A stretch of DNA of 64,000 bases from Leguminivora glycinivorella (Eukaryota; Arthropoda; Insecta; Lepidoptera; Tortricidae). The stretch is from contig NC_062982.1 of NCBI RefSeq assembly GCF_023078275.1, positions 2,409,001-2,473,000 on the forward strand, read 5' to 3'. This document shows, piece after piece, positions 52,338-61,980 of this stretch (its first letter is position 1; every line of letters starts with the position of its first letter). The position numbers and the translations under genes are program-made. A model generated the notes under the pieces. It made no database searches and was not told the origin of the DNA. It saw only the letters and a list, made by a program, of their open reading frames with translations.

Positions 52338-52490
52338 AAGTGGGTGATAGACGTACGATACGAGCAAGTATGCGTACTTAAAGCTCGACGACCTTTTTCG
52401 ATTGTGTGTCACCGTAAGTACGCGTAAAAACCGCCGCGCATAGTAGTCGACCATCCAACGCGTACTTGCTCGTACGCCTATCACCCACTT
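52338..52490. mobile_element. Fold-back MITE (AAGTGGGTGATAGACGTACG ends)
   Basis: Inverted arms at 52338-52378 and 52455-52490 with mismatches and a centre of about 80 bp; no coding. Confidence 0.65.
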
Positions 52491-53057
52491 GACGTCGTCG
52501 CGCCATTACTTTATGGAAAAAGCGGGTTTTCGACAACTATCAATAAGATTTTAGACATTCAAAAATTTTCAATAATACCCAACTGTTTCGGTCGCACTCG
52601 TTCACATATAGGGGAATATATTGGTTGAGCGAGACGGTCAGGAGATTGATTGTCAACATGATATCTAAATATCATAAACACCGTTCGAAATGGCCTCATT
52701 AAAATCTAAATTTTAAATATATTGAAAGTAATATTACTAATCATTGACGTCACGCTCAAAATGAAAGAGATAAAAAATTTGACAATATGGTACGCTTTTG
52801 CATGATTGTCATAATTCAAAATAAGAACGATGGCTTGCGTTGTAAACAGGGACTGAAACATGACACGGGCCCCTAGCGTCATCTATATATTTTTCACTGC
52901 ATCACTAGTAATGCCGTTGAACTACCGCGTGCGTATTTAAAAAAAAAAACAACATTTGTATTCAAATGACACTCTTAGTGACATCTAGCGACATAGATTT
53001 ACGGCTGCCAACGGGGTACGGTATTTAGTATGGACTCTGCTGGTCCTTTATAATCGT
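52491..53057. other. Unassigned stretch
   Basis: No gene or repeat boundary recognised. Confidence 0.3.
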
Positions 53058-53392
53058 CCTTGCTTGTACTATGAGTGCTAAGCGACGATATACATACTTA
53101 AATAAATAAATAAATAATAAATAAATATTATAGGACATTCTTACACAGATTGACTGAGGCCCACGGTAAGCTCAAGAAGGCTTGTGTTGTGGGTACTCAG
53201 ACAACGATATATGTATATAATATATAAATACTTATATACATAGAAAACATCCATGCCTCAGGTCAGGGACAAATATCTGTTCTCATCACACAAATAAATG
53301 CCCTTACCGGGAATAGAACCCAGGACCGCTTACCGAACCCGGACCCAGGATAGGCTTAGCAGGCAGGGTCGCTACCAACTAAGCCAGACCGG
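53058..53392 (-). repeat. S1 SINE tail B copy joined to a tail A fragment
   Basis: 53058-53102 is a piece of tail A (GTACTATGAGTGCTAAGCG). From 53103 a tail B SINE runs to the head at 53392. It has a short internal duplication around GAACCCAGGACCGC/GGACCCAGGAT at 53328-53352. Confidence 0.7.
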
Positions 53393-53399
53393 ATTATGT

Positions 53400-53495
53400 G
53401 AATTCGGTTTCTTTCAACCCGTTAATTGCTAAGAGCGGCACTGAAGCTTGAGCCCCTACCCCTTTTAGGAATAAGGTTACTTTATGTATGTATAT
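53400..53495 (+). repeat. S2 fragment, 3' end
   Basis: GGTTTCTTTCAACCCGTTAA to TACTTTATGTATGTATATTG. Confidence 0.5.
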
Positions 53496-53894
53496 TGTTA
53501 AGTTCTGAGGTTAATGAATAAACCATTTTTATTTATTTATTTATTTATCATCAATCGCTTGCTTTTATCCCAATAGGGATGACGACTACATAACAAAAAT
53601 GGCATTCTGTTTAGTCCGTCAGTTATATCGTCCAAAAATACTAAACACATATTTTCGCTTTTTCATATTAATGAAAAAATACAAAGATATAGAGCATCAA
53701 AGTTCCGGAGTGGGGGCTTGTGACGTCACTTCTAAGTAAAAATTGTACCTAGGCGTGACGCCACGCGAAACTTCAGCGCACTATACCGTCGTCATTTTTC
53801 GTTTACGAGAAAAAAAAATACGTGTCTAATTGACTCTTTGATAATCTAATTGACAGACTAATTAGTTTTTTTTTAGTCGTCTCGCCTATTACTT
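53496..53894. other. Unassigned stretch
   Basis: (TTTA)n at 53529-53548 follows AATGAATAAACCATTTTTA, possibly a LINE tail. The rest shows nothing. Confidence 0.35.
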
Positions 53895-54035
53895 TACGTA
53901 TGTATTTTTCTTCAATACCTCCCTCTCGAACGTCGTCTCATCATTCACTTGCATTTGTTTCATAACATCTCACGCAGTCCATCCTTTTCTTCGGATTTTC
54001 TGTCCCACTTCCTCCTTCCACGTTCATCCGTAATG
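53895..54035 (-). pseudogene. RTE-like LINE C-terminal relic
   Basis: Minus strand: RMDCVR, then after a small shift VMKQMQVNDETTFEREVLKK NTYVK and a stop. It matches the ending of RTE-type LINEs of the MDCVRxDMKxM...DRxxW kind. Confidence 0.5.
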
Positions 54036-54177
54036 CCAGTCTCGAAACATGACTTATTTACTTACAAGTATATTTGTTTGTTGAAAATTCTGGTAACAGT
54101 GGTAACAACAGGGAACTTGACTGTAGTTAAAATAAAATATTTTTTCCCACACCAACTGGTAAAGATTAATTTTTCTA

Positions 54178-54553
54178 TCCGAAAACGGATAGCAAAATTT
54201 CAGTTTATCCACAAGAGTGCAAAGTAATTTCATACAAATTTTAACTTGATGCCTTGAGCTGGCTGGTGGAATTTACCTACAAATAATTGTTTTGAATCAT
54301 AAACATTGAATATATTGCTGGATTTGATATAGTTTGATGTTTCATAGTCAGTATTTTGTTCGTGTTGGTGTGGTGAAAAATGTTGTGTTTCACTCGGTGG
54401 CAAAGTTTGTTTAACCTACGTTGATTCCACTTTTTGAACAACTCGCTACGCTCGCGGTTCAATATTGGAATCTTTCGCTTGCTCGGGTATCAATTTTGGC
54501 ACGTGCGGTTAAACAACAACTTTGCCCCCTTGTAAAACAAATAACTATTTCAC
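54178..54553 (-). repeat. Repeat R5, diverged
   Basis: Reverse order of the 55510-56120 copy: GTGCAAAGTAATTTCATACA, GTTGGTGTGGTGAAAAATG, GGCAAAGTTTGTTTAACC, then ACAACTTTGCCCCCTTGTAA at the end. Confidence 0.65.
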
Positions 54554-54692
54554 CATGCACGAAATGAAGCATCAGAAAATTATAAGAAAAACATGAACAG
54601 AATTTAGTTTAAAATCTAATTTCTATTTAATAAGTCAGGTAGAAATATAATATACAGTAACTGAGTTGACCGTAACGTCACTCAATTCAATC

Positions 54693-54871
54693 CATACTAA
54701 TATTATAATGGGAAATTGTGTGTGTCTGATTGTTTGCCCGTCTTTCACGGCAAAACGGAGCCACGAATTGACGTGATTTTTTAAGTGAAGATAGTTGAAG
54801 GGATGGAGAGTGACATGGGTTACTTTTTGTCTCTTTCTAACGCGAGCGAAGCCGCGGGCAAAAGCTAGTTT
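54693..54871 (+). mobile_element. Helitron-like element H1, complete
   Basis: A^TCCATACTAATATTATAAT to GGGCAAAAGCTAG^T. Confidence 0.7.
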
Positions 54872-55145
54872 CATATAAATTCCATGTTAGCAAGTCGTTC
54901 AAATTCGTTTTGACAGTTTTTAAAAAGAAGCTGATTTGACTGGGAGACAAGTACACTCGTACTATGTAGGTGAATGGAATATAATTTTGTACTCTTTACC
55001 CTTCTGGACACGGTCTAATTAACTTGTCTTTCGGTTCTAGCTTCCCACATCCTGTTTAGAATTGTATACATACATATACTAGTAGAAATACACACATACA
55101 TAAACGTCTGTACTTCCAAAAATAGTATACAGTAATCTCAGCGAT

Positions 55146-55378
55146 TAAGGGTTGAACAAGCTGTTCACAGAAATCGCGAAGCGTCTGGTTGAGGTAACTG
55201 GTGACCGAAGAGCTGGCGACTTCCTCGCACAACGTATCAGCATTGCGATACAGCGAGGAAACGTCGCCAGTATCCTTGGTACAATGCCTCAAGGGCCTAT
55301 TTTAGACATTAGCTAGCTTTTAAGTTTAGTTTTAGTTTCTTGTATAATTATGTAAATATGTTCGTGTAAATAAAGAAG
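55146..55378 (+). pseudogene. LINE C-terminus with 3' UTR
   Basis: The open frame KLFTEIAKRLVEVTGDRRAG DFLAQRISIAIQRGNVASIL GTMPQGPILDIS to the stop at about 55309-55311 is followed by TAGCTTTTAAGTTTAGTTT and AATAAAG. It is a conserved LINE C-terminal block in Lepidoptera (RAGxxLAQRISIAIQRGNAASILGT). A sister with an internal deletion is at 57858-58013. Confidence 0.6.
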
Positions 55379-55509
55379 TTGTTATAGGGGTTGAAAGAAA
55401 ACAAATTGTAACATTGCAGTTACAGATATCTTATGGAGTTTTACAATTAATTATTATTTTATAAAAAATAGTTTAGATAGGGCTATTAATTTTGAGAATG
55501 GGTAAGCAC

Positions 55510-56115
55510 TTAAGAGTTATTTATTTCACAAGGGGGCAAACATACATACATACATACAATCACGCCTGTGTCCCATAGAGGGGTAGGCAGAACACATGAA
55601 ACTACTAAAGCTTCAGTGCCACTCTTGGCAAATAAGGGGTTGAAAGAAAACGAAACTGTGACATTGCAGTGACAGGTTGCCAGCCTCTCGCCTACGCCAC
55701 AATTTAACCCAACAACAACACAACAACAACAACAAGGGGGCAAAGTTGTTGTTTAACCGCACGTGCCAATATTGATATACGAGCAAGCGAAATAATCCAA
55801 TATATTATATTTTATCTTGAGTGTTAGGAGGGTTTCGAGGCACGAAGGTTAAACAAACTTTGCCACCGAATGAAACAACATTTTTCACCACACCAACATG
55901 TACAAAATATTTACTAAATGTGAAACATCTAACTAAATAGAACAACAATTTGTTCAATATTTATAATTCAAAATCATCATTTACAGGTAAATTCTTCCAG
56001 CCAGTTTAAGACATCAAGTTAAAATTTGTATACCTCTAGAAATACTTTGCACTCTTGAGGATACTACGCAATTTTTCAATCTGTTTTTGAACAATCAAGA
56101 GAGCATTTACCAGTT
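55510..56115 (+). repeat. Repeat R5 interrupted by S2
   Basis: Starts TTATTTCACAAGGGGGCAAA, is interrupted at 55541-55731, and resumes AAGTTGTTGTTTAACCGC to TACCAGTTGGTGTGGT. Confidence 0.7.
55541..55731 (-). mobile_element. S2 retroposon with 13 bp target duplication
   Basis: (CATA)n at the left, AATCACGCCTGTGTCCCATA, to CAATTTAACCC plus an (AAC)n stretch. ACAAGGGGGCAAA flanks it exactly at 55528-55540 and 55732-55744. This proves insertion into R5 by target-primed retroposition. The AAC stretch at the 5' end is not found in other copies. Confidence 0.85.
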
Positions 56116-56127
56116 GGTGTGGTCATA

Positions 56128-56251
56128 GATTAAATATAAGAAGATCTTACTATCCCATACATTAAAATGCGACCGTCTGAAAACGCGCATACACTACGCC
56201 ACACATAGATGGCGCCATGTATGGGATGGTATGATCTTCTTATATTTAATC
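56128..56251. mobile_element. 124 bp MITE (GATTAAATATAAGAAGATC ends)
   Basis: Inverted ends of about 38 bp with few mismatches, GATTAAATATAAGAAGATCT...CCCATACAT and the inverse, placed in or at the end of R5. Confidence 0.7.
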
Positions 56252-56551
56252 AATAGTATGGAGAAAAATATATTTTAAACATACCTCGGAATACACACAC
56301 AGACACAAGTTATCACGTATTACTCGTACTTACGAGGATATCAAAACTGGCTTTAGCAAAAGTAAATCTTGACGTCCCACCTCATATTTTATGTCGCAAA
56401 GAAAATGTTTAATAATTTATAAAGGGGTGAATACATACAGGCTTAATAAAGGTTCTTATTAGACCGTCGGCTTTCAGTTACGTTTTAGCATGTAGAATAC
56501 TAAAATACTTATATGATTATATGACTTTGTAAAGCGAGGTTGTGGAACGTA
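56252..56551. other. Unassigned stretch
   Basis: No feature recognised. Confidence 0.3.
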
Positions 56552-56780
56552 AATCCATACTAATATTATAAATGGGAAAGTGTGTGTGGCTGTTTGTCCG
56601 TCTTGCACGGCAAAACGGAGCGACGAATTGACGTGATTTTTTAAGTGGAGATAGTTGAATGGATGGAGAGTGACATTGGCTATATTTTTGTCTCTTCCTG
56701 AAATGGGGGGTGGAAGTTTGTATGGAGCATTACGCAATTTGAGGATTTAACGCGAGCGAAGCCGAGGGCAAAGTCTAGTG
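56552..56780 (+). mobile_element. Helitron-like element H1, complete
   Basis: A^TCCATACTAATATTATAAA to GAGGGCAAAGTCTAG^T, long variant. Confidence 0.7.
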
Positions 56781-57583
56781 CTAAAATAATATGATTTCAT
56801 AAAGCGAGGTTGAGGAACGGGAGTATTAAGTATTTCTTTTGGCGATGTAATCTTTTGATGCGTAGGCACAGTATAATAAAGAGTACTATCGTACAGTATG
56901 GCCACTCCCGCTCCCCGCTGAAAGTGCCTCCCACCCCCTCTCGGCTACCTCACAGTTACCGCCTGTCAAAAACGCGAACAGTCGACCTGTCATATTTCAC
57001 TCATACAAGCATAGCACGCGTTCACCTACACGAGCTTAGACTGTGTGCTAGGAACGCGCCTCTTTCATATATTTGATCGCCAGTGTCCGAGATGTGGCGT
57101 AGGCTTGTTTGATATATAGGTCATAACAGCATATAAGGTACAGCGGGGCAATTTCGACTGGAAGGCAAATGCAGTTGCATGTTGATTCATTTTTTCCATG
57201 TTTTACAATGTTTGCATTATTAATTAACACTCTAGTGTCCACTGCTTATTCAATGGAAAAAAATTGTAATTAACAAAAAATAAAACCGCCTTCAAAAATA
57301 AGCGTATTACAAAACACAGAGAAACTAAAAAGCCAAAAATAATAAACCTTTGATCAGTCACAATTTAATTTTGACTGATCAGTAAATTTGCCCCACTGTC
57401 CCTTACATAGATGTTTGATTATTGTAAAAATAAGGAGCATAATACTAATTTTATACAATTTTTAAAACCTAACCCCATAATTAATAAAAAAAAATCTCAA
57501 GTTCTGGCATAGCTTTGATTCAATTTGACAAATTAAGAAAAGAAATCCATTTTGAAAAATGTGCCATCACTCTGACTAGCTCA
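56781..57583. other. Mostly unassigned
   Basis: 57130-57245 (GGTACAGCGGGGCAATTTCG... TTTTCCATGTTTTACAATG) is a dispersed repeat also at 39175-39290 (reversed) and in part at 4575 and 27845. The 88-codon frame at 56810-57076 has no domain. Confidence 0.35.
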
Positions 57584-57710
57584 GGCCCCGTAGCCGATTG
57601 GCATTTCTCCGACGCGAAACGTAAACGAAACGCCGCGAAAGGTAGTCTGGCTCTGTAACGCCAATACGCAAAAGCGATACAAATAGATATCTACGAGCGT
57701 TTCAAGTGGC
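57584..57710. mobile_element. MITE M6, right end lost
   Basis: GGCCCCGTAGCCGATTGGCA to ATCTACGAGCGTTTC. The right terminus is replaced by other sequence. Confidence 0.55.
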
Positions 57711-57857
57711 GTATTAGAAGGACAGAAGCGTGATAAAAGGCAGATATGATGATGATGATGTTGTAACGTAATAAATACAAAAGTCTTGGCAAATGGTACC
57801 ATTTTGTACCTTTTGGCGTTGAAACTCTAGGTCCATGGGGTCCCAACGCGAATAAAG

Positions 57858-58013
57858 CACAAGGCTTCTGGTTGAGGTAACTGGTAACAAACAGCTGGCA
57901 AATATCGCCAGTATCTCCTTGGTTCAATGCCTCAAGGGCCTAATTTAGATATTAGCTAGCTTTTAAGTTTAGTCTTAGTTTCTTATATAATTATGTATGT
58001 TCAAGTAAATAAA
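57858..58013 (+). pseudogene. LINE C-terminal relic, internally deleted
   Basis: TCTGGTTGAGGTAACTGG, then after a gap AATATCGCCAGTATC and CAATGCCTCAAGGGCC, then the same 3' UTR as 55146-55378. Confidence 0.55.
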
Positions 58014-58017
58014 TATG

Positions 58018-58252
58018 GCAAATGTCATGTTTGCTAGTCGCTTTTCGGTAAAGGAAAACATCGTGAGGAAACCGGACTAATTCCAATAAGGCCTAGTTAC
58101 CTTCGGGTTGGAAGGTCAGATGGCAGTCGCTTTCGTAAAACTAGTGCCTACGCCAAATCTTGGGATTAGTTGTCAAAGCGGACCCCAGGCTCCCATGAGC
58201 GGTGGCAAATGCCGGGATAACGCAAGGAGGATGATGATGATGTGAATAAATA
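58018..58252 (+). repeat. R9 retroposon, longest copy
   Basis: GCTAGTCGCTTTTCGGTAAA ... CGGACTAATTCCAATAAGG ... GATGGCAGTCGCTTTCG to GCAAGGAGGATGATGATG. The GAT tail and the dated insertion at 18084 make it a retroposon. No ORF. Confidence 0.7.
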
Positions 58253-58487
58253 ATTTTATATTCTATCCTATTTAGTATGTACATGTCTTCAATTTACCTA
58301 CTTTCCTTTAAACCCGAGTCGCAGTGAGCTCACTCATATTTATATCCTCACGTGTGGTAAGAAGGATGTTTACTCGACTAATATTATACCTACAGCTATC
58401 GACTTCTGAGTAATTGAGATTTTGCTCTGATGCCTGTTTTTCATCATTTAGGGGCCCACAGATTTATTAACATTGGGAACTTGCTCT
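58253..58487. other. Unassigned stretch
   Basis: No feature recognised. Confidence 0.3.
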
Positions 58488-58690
58488 GCATCGAACTCAT
58501 TTTGCCACGGCTTATGAACTGCTCTGCTTTGACAACTAATCCCAAGAACTAGGCACTAGTTTTACGAAAGCGACTGTAACCTTCCAACCCGAAGGATAAC
58601 TAGTCCTTATTGGAATTAGTCCGGTTTCCTCACGATGTTTTCCTTCACCGAAAAGCGACTGGCAAATATCAAATGACATTTCGCACATAT
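58488..58690 (-). repeat. R9 retroposon, tail missing
   Basis: Reverse copy: TTTGCCACGGCTTATGAACT, ACAACTAATCCCAAG, CGAAAGCGACTG, TTAGTCCGGTTTCCTCACGA, GAAAAGCGACTGGC. Confidence 0.65.
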
Positions 58691-58837
58691 TTATGTTCCG
58701 ACATGTACAGTTGTAATGCGAAAAGATTTTCCTTCATATTTCCACGGAAACGTATGAACGGTGTCATGCTATTTCAGCCAATCTCAGTACAAGGTGTACT
58801 GACACTGTCTGAACTAGCATGACAACCATCCTTATAG

Positions 58838-58967
58838 TGCGTTTTCACATTATCCGATCCGATATCGGATGTAGGAAAAATTTCAATACCCAAAATCAAA
58901 GATGGCGGATTAAATTTATGGGACATCGGTCCTACTATCCGATATCGGAACGGATAATGTGAAAACG
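58838..58967. mobile_element. MITE, sister of 51604-51731
   Basis: TGCGTTTTCACATTATCCGA at the left and TCGGAACGGATAATGTGAAA ACGCA at the right. Confidence 0.75.
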
Positions 58968-59001
58968 CAACTACTTGGTAGATATTCCGCGAATTAGCAT
59001 G

Positions 59002-59202
59002 AAGCGTCCTTCTTTTCTTATTCGCACTGCTAAGGAGTCGAATTCCTTACCAGCGGCTATATTTACGAACTCATATAACCTAACCTTTAAATCGAGAGTG
59101 AACAGGCATCTTCTGGGCGAGCCCACACGATCGTAGGCCACGACTTTGCCTTTGGCTAGTCTGTGGGCAAGAGTAAGCCCATTTATAATAATAATAATAA
59201 AC
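59002..59202 (+). pseudogene. LINE C-terminal relic
   Basis: KRPSFLIRTAKESNSLPAAI FTNSYNLTFKSRVNRHLLGE PTRS then a stop (59134-59136), a short 3' UTR and an (ATA)n tail. Same family as 16462-16668. Confidence 0.7.
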
Positions 59203-59423
59203 AAATACGAACATTTCCGTAAAAATACGAGGGAAAAGCTTTTCGCACTTAATACATCTGTACTTTATTTTGTTAAGGCGTCCCGAGAGCAGAGACTTTT
59301 TTTCATTGTCTAGTGCCGAATACAGTACTTTATGTGCCTATGTCGAAGCTTCAAAGGCCAAATGTAATGTAAAACGTATTACGATACACATGCGAAAGGG
59401 AAATTTATTGCTTTTGTCCATTT
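59203..59423. other. Unassigned stretch
   Basis: No feature recognised. Confidence 0.3.
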
Positions 59424-59574
59424 AAATAAATAAAAATAAAATAAATAAATAAATATTGGGGGACACCTTACACAGATCAACCTAGCCCCAAACTAAGCAA
59501 AGCTTGTACTATGGGTGCTAGGCGACGATTTACATACTTATATAGATAGATACGTAGTTATACATAGAAAAAAC
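59424..59574 (-). repeat. S1 SINE tail A, head missing
   Basis: (AAATA)n, AATATTGGGGGACACCTTAC to TTATACATAGAAAA. Confidence 0.7.
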
Positions 59575-59929
59575 ACTTCCTTTATCCCTCACTTCCATTT
59601 TCCTTTTTTCCGCACTTGTATCGTAATGTTCTATTAAAAACACTGCCAAACACAAATTTAAGTCTCATATAAAGTCTCTAATCAGAGTACTATGTCCCGT
59701 TAGTTTACCAGTGATCTGTGTTTTACAGGAGACAAAGATAGATGGTGCTATTCGTCACCGGGACGTTTACAGATCTATAACCACAGGATCTATAGCAGAG
59801 ATAAATGTATATAGCGAAGTTTAAATGCGAACATACTCCATATTCACATGCTCGAACGAGGCAGAGTAAAAAGAGGAAAGTAAGACATTTAGATGGCAGG
59901 TGGACTAAAATGTTAAAGGAATAGTAGCC
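59575..59929. other. Unassigned stretch
   Basis: No gene or repeat boundary recognised. Confidence 0.3.
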
Positions 59930-60062
59930 ATTTTTTTATACGACGTCGGTGGCAAACAGGTGTACGGCCCGCCTGAAGAAAAGCGGTCACCGTAACCTAT
60001 GGACGCCTGCAACTCAAGGGGTGTCACATACGCGTTGCCGACCCATTAGAAACTTGTACACT
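59930..60062. repeat. Dispersed repeat R8, reversed
   Basis: ATACGACGTCGGTGGCAAAC to CGTTGCCGACCCATTAGAAA. Confidence 0.6.
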
Positions 60063-60226
60063 CCTTTTTTGAAGAGCCCATACTGTATAGTTTACAAATC
60101 GAATAGTTTCAATAATGAATAATATTAATTTTAAGGTCGTTCAAATATCTTCAAAGTAACCCCAAATTTTCGTAAAGCCACCCCCCGGTTCAGCGTATTT
60201 AAAAAAACTCTTTAGCGTGTTTCATT

Positions 60227-60690
60227 TCCGTAGTTTTCCGTATTTTTCAAAAACTACTGAACCTATGTTCAAAACAATTTTCCTAAAGTCTTTATTAAGT
60301 TCTACTTTTGTGATTTTTTCATATTTTTAAACATATGGTTCAAAATTAGAGGGGGGGGGGACGCACTTTTTTTTCCTTTAGGAGTGATTATTTCCGAAAA
60401 TAAATATTATCAAAAAATGATTTTAGTAAACCCTTATTCATTTTTAAATACCTATCTATATCACATGTTGGGGTTGGAATGAAAAAAATATCACCCCCAC
60501 TTTACCCTAATAAAACATTTTTTTCCATTTTTTATTTTTGCACTTTGTTGGCGTGATTAATATACATATTGGTACCGTTTCAGCTTTCTAGTGCTAACGG
60601 TTAAATTATCCGCGGACGGACGGACGGACGGACGGACGGACGGACGGAAACGGACGGACGGACAGACAGACAGTCATGAAATTATTCCAG
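60227..60690 (-). repeat. Dispersed repeat R4, shortened
   Basis: TTCCGTAGTTTTCCGTATTT to the (GGAC)n track at 60613-60667, with several small deletions. The terminal CCGGCCAAGAGCG part is missing. Confidence 0.6.
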
Positions 60691-61296
60691 TTGACTGACG
60701 CCTCTTTATTTTATTACACAAAAATAGGGTCGTGTGACTGCTAACAGAAAATTGTTTTAAAAGCACTATATTTTCGTTCTCGTATCTCTGAACTTTGTAA
60801 CATTAAACTAAATAATATACACCCCGTGTTAAACGCGTAGTTTGCGGGGCTTTCTGTTTCCACGTGACCGTTAAATTCGACATGTCGTTAGGTTCGTTAT
60901 CACCGTGTTTTTTTGTATTCCGCCACCACCATATCATTTATAGTTAAATTTGCAAAAAAAATTTTTTCATCGTTTCCATACATAATAAATGAATTAATTA
61001 GTGTGAGAGACCCTTAAGAATAATATTCATGTTAGTGTCAAGTAATTGACGGCACATGTCAAAACAAATAACACTGAGAAAGGGTAAAGGCGGTCACACA
61101 CGTGCTCAGTAATTGCTGTAACACTATAATTAACAAAAACCTATGTAAGTATCGGCTAAAGTTGAATATCTTCTTTAGATGCGACTATTATTTAGATCTA
61201 AGACTAAAATGTGATTTATACAGGTTTGGAGTACCCCCCCCTCCCCCATGTGTTCTGCCTACCCCATTTGCTAAGACAGGAAAGAGTTTATGTTTT
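60691..61296. other. Unassigned stretch
   Basis: 61225-61265 (CATGTGTTCTGCCTACCCC) resembles a few dozen bases of S2. Nothing else is recognised. Confidence 0.35.
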
Positions 61297-61425
61297 TTTA
61301 TACCACGTCGGTGGCAAACAGGTATACGGTCCGCCTGATGGAAAGTGGTTACCGTAACCTATGCAATTCAAGGGGTGTCACGTGCGCGTTGCCGACCCAT
61401 TAGAAACTTGTACACTCCTTGTATA
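61297..61425. repeat. Dispersed repeat R8, reversed
   Basis: ATACCACGTCGGTGGCAAAC to CGTTGCCGACCCATTAGAAA. Confidence 0.6.
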
Positions 61426-61703
61426 GCGACGCTTTGCGCTATTTGGAAAATATGTTTCTCAAAGTATCTGCAACAGTTTAGGAATTAAGAGTATTATGCT
61501 AATTCTATACTTACCTAACTGTAGGTTATAATTTCTCCGTATCCTATTTTACTGTTATAAACATATTCCAATGCGGAACCGAAAATACAGAGATACCAAC
61601 ACCTAAATGTTCACATAAAAAGTACAAATCAGGCAGAATTTTTTAAAATGTGCTTCACTTCCCCAAGCTAATTTACTACTTGTCATAAACGTAAGAAAAA
61701 AAA
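61426..61703. other. Unassigned stretch
   Basis: No feature recognised. Confidence 0.3.
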
Positions 61704-61980
61704 AACAGCCTAGAGCGTGTTGGGCTTCGCTCAGTGTAGGGTTCCGTAGATTTGAGTATTTTTTTCAAAAGCTGTTCAACCTATCAAGTTCAAAACATTT
61801 TTCCTAGAAAGTCTTTATAAAGTTCTACTTTTGTGATTTTTTCTTCATATTGTTTAAACAACACACACATTTTTTTAAACGTTCGAAGCGATTATTATAG
61901 AAAATATTAATAAAATCAAAAAATGATTTTCGCAAACCCCTATTCATTTTTAAATACAATATATTGTTGAATAGGTATTC
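61704..61980 (-). repeat. Dispersed repeat R4, cut by a LINE
   Basis: AGCCTAGAGCGTGTTGGGCT to ATATTGTTGAATAGGTATTC. The unit stops in its middle where the (TTC)n tail of the minus-strand LINE begins; the remaining half would lie beyond the window. Confidence 0.65.
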
